Positions 41,973 through 49,749 of a DNA stretch of 64,000 bases are shown in pieces. The notes beneath the pieces were generated by a model that ran no database searches, was not told the origin of the DNA, and saw only the letters and a program-made list of their open reading frames with translations. Location of the stretch: NCBI RefSeq assembly GCF_002101965.1, contig NZ_LQQA01000023.1, positions 186,001 through 250,000 on the forward strand. The letters run 5' to 3'. The translations under genes and the position numbers were made by a program. Source of the DNA: Mycolicibacterium wolinskyi. GTDB taxonomy: Bacteria; Actinomycetota; Actinomycetes; Mycobacteriales; Mycobacteriaceae. How positions within the stretch are numbered: the first letter of the stretch is position 1; each line of letters starts with the position of its first letter.

Positions 41973-41978
41973 CAGAAT
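41973..41978 (+). promoter_or_regulatory. -10-like CAGAAT box for the LLM gene
   Basis: CAGAAT is followed by 6 bases and the GTG at 41985, which supports that start and a leaderless transcript. The rest of the 286-base gap (41699-41984) shows nothing else recognisable. Confidence 0.45.
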
Positions 41979-41984
41979 CACTTC

Positions 41985-42878
41985 GTGCGGGTTGGGATGA
42001 CGATGCCGGTGATGGAACCACAATTGGATGCCGCGACTTTGCGAGCCTGGGCGCACGTCATCGATGGAGGTCCGTTTTCCTCGCTGTGCTGGGGTGAGCG
42101 GATCGCGTTCGACAACCCCGACAGCCTCACCCTGCTCGGAGCGTTGGCGGCCTGGACCGATCGGGTCCGGTTGGTGACGACGGTCGTGGTGCCCCAGCTG
42201 CACGACCCCGTCATGCTGGCCAAGGGCCTCGCCACGGGCGATCTGCTCAGCGGCGGCCGGTTGACGGTCGGCATCGGAATCGGCGGCCGCGAAGAGGACT
42301 ACCGGGCCGTCGGAGCCGACCCCGCCACGCAGACCCGACAGGGACTGGCCGAGCGGGTCGCGGTGATGAAGCGCGTGTGGGCAGGTGAGAAGGTCACCGA
42401 TTCGACGCTGCCGGTGGGCCCACCGCCCGTGCAGACCGGCGGACCGCCGCTGCAGATCGGAACCATCGGACCCAAGACCGTGCGGGATGCGGCCGGGTGG
42501 GCGGACGGCGTGGCAGGGACGACCCTGGACCTGGATTTGGACAAGCAGGCCGAGTTGTTCGATATCGCACGAGCGGCGTGGGCCGAGGCCGGCAAACCGA
42601 AGCCGCACCTGGCCACGTCGTTCTGGTTCGCGCTCGGTGCACCCGACGAGGCGCGCGCGCAGGTGCACCGCCATCTGCGTCGGTACTTGAACTGGATTCC
42701 CGCCGAGTACGTCGACGCCATGGCTCCCACCACCGGCTGGGCCGGCAGCGAGGACGAACTGGTCGAGGTGCTGGGCAAGTTCGAGGACATCGGCACCGAC
42801 GAGGTGCATCTCATCCCCACGAGCGCCAACATCGACCAGTTGCGCCGCGTCGCCGACGTCGTGAAGATCTTCGCCTGA
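41985..42878 (+). CDS. LLM-class flavin/F420-dependent oxidoreductase
   Basis: A 297-residue luciferase-like TIM-barrel oxidoreductase. Typical segments are WAHVIDGGPFSSLCWGERI, RVRLVTTVVVPQLHDPVMLA and GRLTVGIGIGGREEDYRAVG, the last being the family signature around the cofactor phosphate. Many mycobacterial members use coenzyme F420 rather than FMN; the cofactor cannot be decided here. The GTG at 41985 follows a -10-like box by 6 bases. The substrate is unknown. Confidence 0.82.
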   Translation: MRVGMTMPVMEPQLDAATLRAWAHVIDGGPFSSLCWGERIAFDNPDSLTLLGALAAWTDRVRLVTTVVVPQLHDPVMLAKGLATGDLLSGGRLTVGIGIGGREEDYRAVGADPATQTRQGLAERVAVMKRVWAGEKVTDSTLPVGPPPVQTGGPPLQIGTIGPKTVRDAAGWADGVAGTTLDLDLDKQAELFDIARAAWAEAGKPKPHLATSFWFALGAPDEARAQVHRHLRRYLNWIPAEYVDAMAPTTGWAGSEDELVEVLGKFEDIGTDEVHLIPTSANIDQLRRVADVVKIFA

Positions 42879-42904
42879 CGGTGGGGCGATGGCAGGCTGA
42901 AAGC

Positions 42905-43576
42905 ATGGCTGCCACCCCGCTTCCGCCGATCGTCTCCCGCACCGAGTGGGAGGAGCAACGCGCGAAACTTCTTGTCCGCGAGAAGGAACTGACGCGCATG
43001 AAGGATGCGGTCAGCGCGGCGCGACGGCGCCTGCCGATGGTCGAGATCACCGAGAACTACGTGTTCGACACCGAGAGCGGACCGCTGTCGCTGCTCGATC
43101 TGTTCGACGGGCGGCGGCAGTTGATCGTGCAGCACTTCATGTTCGGGCCCGACTGGGACCAAGGCTGCGACGGCTGCTCGATGATGGCCGACCACATCGG
43201 ACCGCTGTCACACCTGCACGCCAAGGACACGTCGTTCGTGCTGGTGTCGCGGGCACCGATGGGCAAGCTGCTGGCGTTTCGCGACCGTATGGGATGGGTG
43301 CTGCCGTGGGTGTCCTCCGGAGCGACGACCTTCAACGAAGATTTCCACGTCACGGTCGACGGTGAGGAACGTCACGCCATCAGCGTGTTCCTGCGTGACG
43401 GCGCACGCGTGTTTCACACCTGGTCGACCTACAACCGGGGCGAGGAACCGTTCATGGTGGTGTTCGACCTGCTCGACCTCACGCCGTACGGGCGACAGGA
43501 GACCTGGGAGGACTCGCCGAAGGGCTGGCCACAGCGACCGCCCTACGAATGGATGCGGCTTCACGACTCCTACTGA
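42905..43576 (+). CDS. DUF899-family thioredoxin-like protein
   Basis: A 223-residue DUF899 protein. The thioredoxin-like core has LIVQHFMFGPDWDQGCDGCS, with a C-x-x-C pair at Cys88 and Cys91. Segments such as LPWVSSGATTFNEDFHV and FHTWSTYNRGEEPFM are typical of the family. It is probably a cytoplasmic redox protein of unknown substrate. CAGGCT lies 6 bases before the ATG, again a leaderless-like spacing. Confidence 0.82.
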   Translation: MAATPLPPIVSRTEWEEQRAKLLVREKELTRMKDAVSAARRRLPMVEITENYVFDTESGPLSLLDLFDGRRQLIVQHFMFGPDWDQGCDGCSMMADHIGPLSHLHAKDTSFVLVSRAPMGKLLAFRDRMGWVLPWVSSGATTFNEDFHVTVDGEERHAISVFLRDGARVFHTWSTYNRGEEPFMVVFDLLDLTPYGRQETWEDSPKGWPQRPPYEWMRLHDSY

Positions 43577-43652
43577 CCTGGCTGTTTAACGCTCGCGAGG
43601 AGTAGAACGATAGATAGACAGAGGCCGCAATTCGGCTGATGAGGAGTTAGAG

Positions 43653-43874
43653 ATGAATTTCGTGAAGAAGATCGCCACGACAGCCGCCACCGTCGGTGCG
43701 CTCGGCTTCGCCGCCGTCGGGATCGGTGCAGGTCAGGCCAATGCCGATGAGCCATGGTGGTGGGAGCCCGTGCCGCCGCCAGGACACTTCGTGCCGTCCC
43801 CGGGCCACATCAGCCACCTGCCGTTCGTCCCGCCGCCAGGGCATTGGGACAAGCCCGGCAAGTGGTTCAAGTAG
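43653..43874 (+). CDS. Small secreted Pro/Trp-rich protein
   Basis: A 73-residue protein. The signal peptide (MNFVKKIATTAATVGALGFA, cleavage near ANA-DE) gives a mature peptide of about 41 residues rich in Pro, Trp, His and Gly. A P-P-G-H motif occurs twice (VPPPGHF and VPPPGHW), with SPGHI between them. GAGGAG lies upstream of the ATG. Function is unknown; the His/Trp content would allow metal or surface binding. Confidence 0.7.
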   Translation: MNFVKKIATTAATVGALGFAAVGIGAGQANADEPWWWEPVPPPGHFVPSPGHISHLPFVPPPGHWDKPGKWFK

Positions 43875-43882
43875 GGCCGGCG

Positions 43883-45049
43883 TCAACCGGGTGACTTGCT
43901 TGCCTTCTTCAGCGCCTGGAATTTCATGACGATCTCGTCGCTGATGCGGAAGGCATCGTTTTCCTGCGGTAGGTCATAGTAGGCCGCCTCGGCGGCCTTG
44001 AAGCGTTCGACGGCTGCCTCGTACCTGCGCTGGTTCTCCGGCGTGGGGTTGGCATCCTTCGCCGCCTCTGCGGCTTCGAATGCCTTTGCCGCAGCGTTCA
44101 ATTCGGCATAGACCTGGTGGGTCTTGGGGGAGTCTGCGCCGTTCTGTGAGTCGTACCAGCCCTCGGCGATCGCCGCTTCCATCGTGCCCGGCTTGAGTTG
44201 GTTTTCCGGCTTGAGGGCTTCTTTGATGATGTCCTTCTTGGTGCTGGTCTGCCAATAGATCTGGCCTTCGGTCAGCCCGCGGCCGGCGAGCATCGCCGCG
44301 ATGCGGAACGCCTGTTCGGCGTGCCGGGCTTCGTGATAGAGGGTCGAAGTGAGTGCGGTGGTGTGACGATCGCGCTCAGCCGGCTCGGTGGGCAGTTCTT
44401 TGAAGGCCGACGCCCTGATGAAGATCGTCCACGTGGTGCTGTCGAACTCGTTGCCCTCACCCGTGGTCAGCTCGACGTCGGGTACTCCGACTTCACCGAG
44501 ATGTTTGTTGATCTCAGCCTTCAACGCCAGTCGCCGCGCTTCGGGGGTCTTGAGTTCGTCCCACTTGTCCAGAATCGTTTTCATCTCTCCGACGTAGACG
44601 GTGATCCGGGCGCTGACCCCGAGACCGCCCTGGAACATGCGCGGCAAGGTGCGGGGACCGGCCATGCCGTCGACCTTGAGGTGCGGCTCGAATTCGCTGC
44701 CTTTCGTGCGCTGCCATTCGGCGACTGCCTGCACGTCGGCGGCATCCATCTCATCCTTCGGCGGGGTGCCGACCGCGACTTGGATCTGGTTGATGACCTC
44801 CTTGGTGTAGCGCTTGGGTTTCTGTTTGTAGTAGAAAATCGCGCCGGTGACCTGCTGCGGATCGAGAACGCCCTCGACTTCGATCACCGGTTGACGCTGC
44901 ACGTGCAGCAGGTCCGCGGTGGCGCGATTGCCGGCCAGGCGCTGCAGCCCGAGTATTCCGCCGGACATTTTGACATCGACGCCGATGGCCCCGGCGCGAC
45001 GTGATGTGTTGGCGCAGCGTCGCGTATCGCGCGGCAACCGTTCGAACAT
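43883..45049 (-). CDS. Putative HExxH metallopeptidase with LQRLAGN motif
   Basis: A 388-residue protein using the ATG at 45049 (AGGGGG lies 9 bases upstream; an in-frame ATG at 45067 is possible). Near residues 35-52 it has LQRLAGNRATADLLHVQRQ. This motif is common at the start of contractile-injection-associated DUF4157-type and other actinobacterial toxin-like proteins. Residues about 100-138 resemble a peptidoglycan-binding repeat (VDGMAGPRTLPRM). HEARH at 239-243 (STLYHEARHAEQAF) is a zinc-metalloprotease motif. The C-terminal third is helical and Ala/Glu-rich. No signal peptide is seen. A role as a delivered or secreted peptidase is inference; no injection-system genes are in the window. 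Confidence 0.6.
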   Translation of the reverse strand: MFERLPRDTRRCANTSRRAGAIGVDVKMSGGILGLQRLAGNRATADLLHVQRQPVIEVEGVLDPQQVTGAIFYYKQKPKRYTKEVINQIQVAVGTPPKDEMDAADVQAVAEWQRTKGSEFEPHLKVDGMAGPRTLPRMFQGGLGVSARITVYVGEMKTILDKWDELKTPEARRLALKAEINKHLGEVGVPDVELTTGEGNEFDSTTWTIFIRASAFKELPTEPAERDRHTTALTSTLYHEARHAEQAFRIAAMLAGRGLTEGQIYWQTSTKKDIIKEALKPENQLKPGTMEAAIAEGWYDSQNGADSPKTHQVYAELNAAAKAFEAAEAAKDANPTPENQRRYEAAVERFKAAEAAYYDLPQENDAFRISDEIVMKFQALKKASKSPG

Positions 45050-45265
45050 GCGATCTCGCCCCCTCATGCGAGACGGATACGCCGAACCTACGAAGTGCGC
45101 GGGACGAAAGCAATGGACAAAAGGGCAGATTCGCGACGGACGCCCTCCGATGTCCTTGCGTAGAAAAACGACCGAAAGGTATTTCGAAAAAGGCGTCCAC
45201 TCACGAACCCGCGTGGTGCCACACTTGGCGAAATTCGCAGTGCGTCAAGCGATGGGGTAGTGATC

Positions 45266-46516
45266 ATGAATCCGTCGCATATCCGAGTCGTCGCGTATAC
45301 ATGCGTGCTCGCAGTCGGAGTCATGATCGGCACCCCGGCGATCGCGTTCGCAGAACCAAGTATTGACGGCAGTGTCACCGCAAGCGGTGAAACCACCAGT
45401 GGCTCACCCGAATTAACGTCATCGACAACCGGTTCCGATACAACCGCAGCATCGCTGGAGCCAACTGCCGCCGAGAGCGCCGAAGACAGCGCGGCCGCGG
45501 CGGAACGAAACGCTGTCGAAGGTGTCGAGAGCACCGTCGGCTCCGGTCGTGAACCCGGGGACCCGCCGCTCGCCGAAGAAGGCGGATCGACCGAAACGTC
45601 GACAACCGAACAGCCTTCGGCGACCACCAGCGCGACGGACGAGGAGTCCGTCACTGCCGATGCGGACACTGGTTCGGCCAACTCGGATTCCGACTCGAAC
45701 ACGGCCACGTCGGAGTCAAACGAGTCGGAGGGCTCTGGAGCTGCTCCGGCCGTTCAGACACAATCCGCGGGCAGTACCGCCGCGCCGCCTGACGACACTC
45801 CGAGCCTGCCTGCTACCGAGACCGTGCCGGCTGCGGCATATGCGATGGCCGTGCCCTATCTGGCCTTGTTGGGGGTCCAGGCAGTGGCGGCACCGATCGC
45901 ACATGTCCTCGCCGCAGTGACGTACCTGCTCGCCGAGGTTGTGGTCGTTCCGCTCCTACACCTGCAACGCGATCTTGCGATGTTGTTCTCGATCGCCGGT
46001 GTCGAACCAGTCGTCGACAGCCTGGCGCGAATCGGCGTCGTGCTGTCGCCATCGGTTCAGGACGCATTGGCGTCGAAGTTCGGCGAACCGGTGCCCGGCG
46101 CTTCCCCGTTGGACGCGGCATCGATCGCTGCGTCCGCGCCCGAAGCGATATTCCCTGCCGCGGAGACGCCGCCGCCCGCCGTCGCACCGCACGAACCGGG
46201 CGATTCGGTGCTGTCCCGGGTGTCGTCGTTCATCGGCGACATCACCCGCAAACTGCTGGAATCCCCGACCTTGATGGCGCTGGCCATCGCAGCCCTGCCC
46301 GGCCTCGCCGGGCTGTTGGTCCTGACCGCCGGCGGCGTCCGGCTCGGCTACCGTCAGGCCAAGGCCAGGGTCGCCATACAAATGCACGGCATCGCCCGCT
46401 TCGTCGCGATGGAGCCGACAGTCAGCGCTCGGTGCGGGGCATTGGTGTTGTTGCGCCCGCGAACGTGGTCAGCACGAGAACCGGATGTCACGGCCATGCT
46501 GGACGAAGCGGCATAG
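45266..46516 (+). CDS. Exported Ser/Thr/Glu-rich surface protein with C-terminal anchor
   Basis: A 416-residue protein. The signal peptide (VVAYTCVLAVGVMIGTPAIAFA, cleavage near AFA-EP) leads into about 150 residues of low-complexity Ser/Thr/Glu/Ala. Next come hydrophobic segments near residue 205 (LALLGVQAVAAPIAHVLAAVTYLL) and a second near residue 350 (LMALAIAALPGLAGLLVLTAG). A basic cytoplasmic tail follows. The low-complexity region is a plausible glycosylated stalk. The ATG at 45266 has GGGG 8 bases upstream; a GTG at 45260 is the alternative. It is divergent from the metallopeptidase gene. Function is unknown. Confidence 0.6.
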   Translation: MNPSHIRVVAYTCVLAVGVMIGTPAIAFAEPSIDGSVTASGETTSGSPELTSSTTGSDTTAASLEPTAAESAEDSAAAAERNAVEGVESTVGSGREPGDPPLAEEGGSTETSTTEQPSATTSATDEESVTADADTGSANSDSDSNTATSESNESEGSGAAPAVQTQSAGSTAAPPDDTPSLPATETVPAAAYAMAVPYLALLGVQAVAAPIAHVLAAVTYLLAEVVVVPLLHLQRDLAMLFSIAGVEPVVDSLARIGVVLSPSVQDALASKFGEPVPGASPLDAASIAASAPEAIFPAAETPPPAVAPHEPGDSVLSRVSSFIGDITRKLLESPTLMALAIAALPGLAGLLVLTAGGVRLGYRQAKARVAIQMHGIARFVAMEPTVSARCGALVLLRPRTWSAREPDVTAMLDEAA

Positions 46517-46520
46517 ACGC

Positions 46521-46534
46521 TGAGAAATTTCTCA
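46521..46534. repeat. Perfect 14-bp palindrome TGAGAAATTTCTCA
   Basis: It lies 4 bases after the stop of the surface-protein gene and about 100 bases before the small exported gene at 46633. It could be an operator or a short terminator stem. It stands out because it is AT-rich in GC-rich DNA. Confidence 0.6.
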
Positions 46535-46632
46535 CCACACGGACGGAATAACCGCGCCGCGTAATTGATTCCACACATTGGGACCGCCCGATCCGGTGCG
46601 GTTGACCCGAGACCGAGTGGAAGTGGTCAGAG

Positions 46633-46884
46633 GTGGATTCGAACAGAAAACGCAGGCAGTTCAGGGCAGTGTCGGCCGGCATCGGCCTGACGGCAGCTGC
46701 GGCGATGGCGGTGCTCGGCGTGCTGATGAGCCAGACACCTGCCGGAACGCAGAATTGGAGCCAGGCTCCGATGGAGACTGGAGCGACAGTGACGAAATCA
46801 ACCGCGGCGACCGAGCCGGAAACGTCAGTGGCCAAGCCGCCGTTCACGTTTACGACGCCAGAGGGGTTCGCGGTACCGCACTGA
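46633..46884 (+). CDS. Small exported protein, ETSVATP-tail family member
   Basis: An 83-residue protein starting at GTG. Its N-terminus is basic (DSNRKRRQFR), followed by a hydrophobic segment (LTAAAAMAVLGVLM). The tail has GATVTKSTAATEPETSVAKP and ends in GFAVPH. The tail matches the proteins at 12334 and 12750, 34 kb away, and the leader before the start (GTGGTCAGAG) matches that before 12750. It is therefore a dispersed paralogue. Function is unknown. Confidence 0.62.
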   Translation: MDSNRKRRQFRAVSAGIGLTAAAAMAVLGVLMSQTPAGTQNWSQAPMETGATVTKSTAATEPETSVAKPPFTFTTPEGFAVPH

Positions 46885-47035
46885 GCGCTTTGTGAACATT
46901 CACACGGCGGCAACTGATGGCTGACCGAGGCGGGTCGAGATATGCGAAACGTCTTGGCTGAAGAGTGTTCACGTTGCAGGGTGCGCAAACCCTAAGGCGA
47001 GCAACGCTTTCGCGCCGTAGCACGCGAAGCATGTT

Positions 47036-47052
47036 GAATGACAGTGTCATTC
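47036..47052. promoter_or_regulatory. Operator-like palindrome upstream of the O-methyltransferase relic
   Basis: GAATGACA and TGTCATTC flank a single central G, a perfect 8-bp inverted repeat typical of TetR-type operators. No regulator gene is adjacent now, so it may be a leftover of a lost tetR-methyltransferase pair. Confidence 0.5.
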
Positions 47053-47065
47053 ACCGGGAGATCGT

Positions 47066-47790
47066 ATGCGCACGTTATTTGGCGCCGGGTCCCCGGTGTC
47101 GGCACAGGTCGTGAGGCAGGGGCACGGGTTTGTGGTCCTCACGCGTCGTTCTCGTTGTCGTCGAACGCGGTCTCTTCACCGATCTGGCCCAGGGCCCGGC
47201 CACCGCCAAGGAACTGATGGGCAGGCTCGGCTGGCATCCTCGGGCCCCTGCCGCACTACTCGACTGTCTCGTCGCGCTCGGGCTGCTCAAGTGCGACCGC
47301 AACAGCCAGTACTCGAACTCGTTGCGGGCAAGTCTGTTCCTGGACCGCAACAAGCCCAGCTACATCAGTGGGCTCATGGAGTTGTCGAGTAGGCGTCTCT
47401 ACGACCCCTGGTCGGGGCTCGGCGGACTGATGAGCACCGGAAAACCCGCCGCCGAGGAAGAGAGCGGCGACAACGAGTTCTTCGCCACGCTCTACCGGGA
47501 CCCCGATGCGCTTCGGCAATTCCTGTCCGGGATGACCGGTATCTCGGCAGCCGAAGCGACGTTGATCGCCGCGCGGTTCCCGCGGAAGCGTTTCAGTACG
47601 TCCGCCGATATCGGGGGGCGCAGCGTGCGCTGGCGGTCCGCGTCGCGCTGACCCATCGACACCTGAGCGGCGTAACTACGAGCTGCCCGCGGCCGGCCCC
47701 GTCCTCACCGAGTACGTCTCGTCGTTCGGATTGCAGGATCGGCTGAGATCGCGGCTGCTGCTGACATCATCGCTGGGGCCGCTGACTCGA
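47066..47790 (+). pseudogene. Decayed O-methyltransferase, copy 1
   Basis: One frame gives VVLVVVERGLFTDLAQGPAT onward to RFPRKRFSTSADIGG (about 47130-47615). This is the N-terminal dimerisation domain and the start of the SAM fold of small-molecule O-methyltransferases. Beyond it the reading frame shifts: AQRALAVRVALTHRHLSG continues in another frame, then YELPAAGPVLTEYVSSFGLQDRL in a third. The N-terminal helix is also out of frame, and most of the SAM domain is missing. At least two frameshifts plus a 3' deletion make it non-functional. A second relic lies at 49487. Confidence 0.75.
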
Positions 47791-47871
47791 TCGCTGCTGT
47801 CACCGATGACATCTAGCGGTAGGACTTGGTACCGTTCATCTCAGCAAATCTGCGAACGAGGGGGATCGGTG

Positions 47872-47913
47872 GTGGGTCAGCTCAAGGCAAACTCCGCAGG
47901 GGCAAGCGTGTGA
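47872..47913 (+). CDS. 13-codon mini-ORF coupled to the WxG-domain gene
   Basis: The frame encodes VGQLKANSAGASV from GTG, with GAGGGGG 7 bases upstream. Its TGA overlaps the GTG of the next gene (GTGA). The peptide resembles the first residues of EspC-like small type VII secretion partners that often precede such genes. It may therefore be either a coupling leader or the remnant of a deleted partner gene. Confidence 0.35.
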   Translation: MGQLKANSAGASV

Positions 47914-49082
47914 GCGCTGTGCCTACCGGTGCGCCTGGTTTGCCGTCGCGCTCGGAAATCGAGAACTGGGATATCGACGATTTGACCAACGCGGCGGCGA
48001 GCTGGCGCGCGTCGGCCACCGAGTCAGAGAACGTGTTCGAGCAGCACCGGCAGAACATCGCCTCACCGGGCGGGACAACCTGGGAGGGCAACGCGAAAGA
48101 TGCGGCGCTGGACCGTGTGACCGCCGATGTTGCGGTAGTTCGCGCCCAAAGCGGAGTGCTTCGAGAAGCTGCCGAGATCGCTGAAAGCGGCAGCCAAGAC
48201 ATCCAAGCAGCACAGCGCAAGGCGCTAGAGGCAATCGCTCACGCCGAAGCCGATGGCTTTTCGGTTGGTGAGGATCTCACTGTCACCGACGCTCGCCGAG
48301 TTGACGTGTTCACGATGGCGGCTCGTCACACCGCTACCACCGAACACGCCGAAGACATCCGATGGAACGCCGAGCAGCTCGCTGCCACTGATGCCCTTGT
48401 TGGAGAACGACTGTCAGCGAAAGCTGTTGAGCTGGACGGGATTCGGTTCGACGGTGAAGGCGACGACTCCACGGTGCAGGCAGTCAGCTTTAACACAATG
48501 CCACAGTCGCCGCAATTTCCGTTGCCGCAGAAGCCGTGGGAGTACAACAACGACTACACGGCCAATGTCAATGTGCGAGACGCAAACGGAAATATCGTTA
48601 GTGCAGGGACATTGGTTTCGTTGGATGACGTTTGGAATGAGTTGAATCGGTGGTTCAACTGCAATTTTCCGATCGGTGGAGCGCCGAAAGAATTCCCGAA
48701 GGTTGGCGACGAATACCCGCTGGAAATGCGAATCGCTGGCGTCAAGGCGGCCAATCTTCCCGTGAAAGTAACAGAGGTAAGTCGGACCGACGATGCTATA
48801 GACATCGAATTCGCCACTCTGCCAGGCCATGCTGATGGTGACGGAAGTACGATCCACTTCCGATGGTCGGAAGAAGCCGGACAGCTGCATCTTGATATCC
48901 GCGGTTACATCACCGAGGGGCCGGGATCGGGTGAAAATCCGTTCTCTGCCGGTGCTCGCGTGGGTTACACAGCTCTGGCCGAAGTCGTTTGGCAACCGTA
49001 CATAGATCGAGTCGCGACCCACGTTGTGCAAACGAAGGGGTTTGAAGCGCTGCCCCAAGGTGTCGTGCTGGGCGGGCATTAA
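47910..49082 (+). CDS. Putative type VII-secreted toxin with N-terminal WxG-like helical domain
   Basis: A 390-residue protein. Residues about 15-190 are a long helical domain with a W-E-G turn at 58-60 (GGTTWEGNAKDAAL), resembling LXG/WXG100-type substrates of type VII secretion. The C-terminal about 190 residues are a distinct globular domain: strands around YTANVNVRDANGNIVS, then RWFNCNFPIGG, and near the end GYTALAEVVWQPYIDRVATH. I cannot match it to a known toxin family. The DNA of this half looks richer in A and T than the flanks. The start GTG overlaps a mini-ORF stop. The next gene is a small membrane protein, the usual place for an immunity protein. The toxin role is inference. Confidence 0.6.
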   Translation: MSAVPTGAPGLPSRSEIENWDIDDLTNAAASWRASATESENVFEQHRQNIASPGGTTWEGNAKDAALDRVTADVAVVRAQSGVLREAAEIAESGSQDIQAAQRKALEAIAHAEADGFSVGEDLTVTDARRVDVFTMAARHTATTEHAEDIRWNAEQLAATDALVGERLSAKAVELDGIRFDGEGDDSTVQAVSFNTMPQSPQFPLPQKPWEYNNDYTANVNVRDANGNIVSAGTLVSLDDVWNELNRWFNCNFPIGGAPKEFPKVGDEYPLEMRIAGVKAANLPVKVTEVSRTDDAIDIEFATLPGHADGDGSTIHFRWSEEAGQLHLDIRGYITEGPGSGENPFSAGARVGYTALAEVVWQPYIDRVATHVVQTKGFEALPQGVVLGGH

Positions 49083-49091
49083 GGTGGAGTT

Positions 49092-49385
49092 ATGAGGCGC
49101 AGACTTACGACCATCGGCCAGTTAGGTCTGGGTGTCCTGGCTGGTATCGGTCTCTACATTCTTTGTGTTCTCGTGATGCTCATTCTCGGCGGATTGACCT
49201 ACTCCATCACTTTGGGCGCGCTTCTTGCAGGTGTCGTTTCTATCCTCATCGCCGTGTATCTCGTTGTGCGAAAACGCGATGCCACGTCGTGGCCGATTAT
49301 CGGTGGATTGGTGTCCTTTTCGGTGACGTGGGCTGTTCTTGCGATACTTGACAGCCCGTCAACCGCGTTCATGTGGTTCCGCTAG
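49092..49385 (+). CDS. Small three-helix membrane protein, possible immunity protein
   Basis: A 97-residue protein with about three membrane helices (LGVLAGIGLYILCVLVMLIL; ITLGALLAGVVSILIAVYLVV; IIGGLVSFSVTWAVLAIL) and short polar loops. A good AGGTGGAG site precedes the ATG, 9 bases after the stop of the upstream putative toxin gene. Size, position and membrane nature fit an immunity protein, but no sequence motif proves this. It could also be a generic membrane protein. Confidence 0.55.
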   Translation: MRRRLTTIGQLGLGVLAGIGLYILCVLVMLILGGLTYSITLGALLAGVVSILIAVYLVVRKRDATSWPIIGGLVSFSVTWAVLAILDSPSTAFMWFR

Positions 49386-49486
49386 TCGCATCGGAGTAGT
49401 CGTCGATATCGACGCCGTTTCGTACGGATTTGGCGTGCTGTCAGTAGTTCTTGCTGAGCTTGCGCCGGGTCACTGGCGCGGTACAG

Positions 49487-49645
49487 GTCACCCGCCCGGC
49501 CCTGGTTTGTGGCCCTCGAGCGTCTGCCTCATTGCCGTCGAACGCGGTCTTTTCACCGATCTGGCCACAGGCCCGGCTACGGAGAAGGAATTGTCACCTT
49601 CGACCCCGTGCGAGCGACGGCCTCGTGGACTTGCGTATTCGAAGC
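49487..49645 (+). pseudogene. Decayed O-methyltransferase fragment, copy 2
   Basis: The frame GLWPSSVCLIAVERGLFTDL continuing to ATEKEL aligns with the N-terminal region of the relic at 47066 (VVLVVVERGLFTDLA and ATAKEL). After a frameshift, RPRASDGLVDLR recalls the conserved HPRA segment that follows in the other copy. No intact frame remains. Together with copy 1 it flanks the putative toxin/immunity pair. Confidence 0.6.
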
Positions 49646-49749
49646 CGATGCCGGTGTCGCCGTCGACTGGCCGCCGCACCCGCGCCAGGGTCCAAAGCTT
49701 GATATTGGAATGTCCCCCAGGTCGGCCACTACCTCAGCTTTCAGGGACA

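Noticed and set aside
46636..46645. Possible attachment-site repeat (GGATTCGAAC) shared with the tRNA T-arm
   Set aside because: Only 10 bases match, and they lie within the start of a coding gene; this is too short and common to call an att site.
47075..47353. Minus-strand 92-residue frame over the methyltransferase relic
   Set aside because: The plus strand shows clear O-methyltransferase homology in pieces; the minus frame has no recognisable features.
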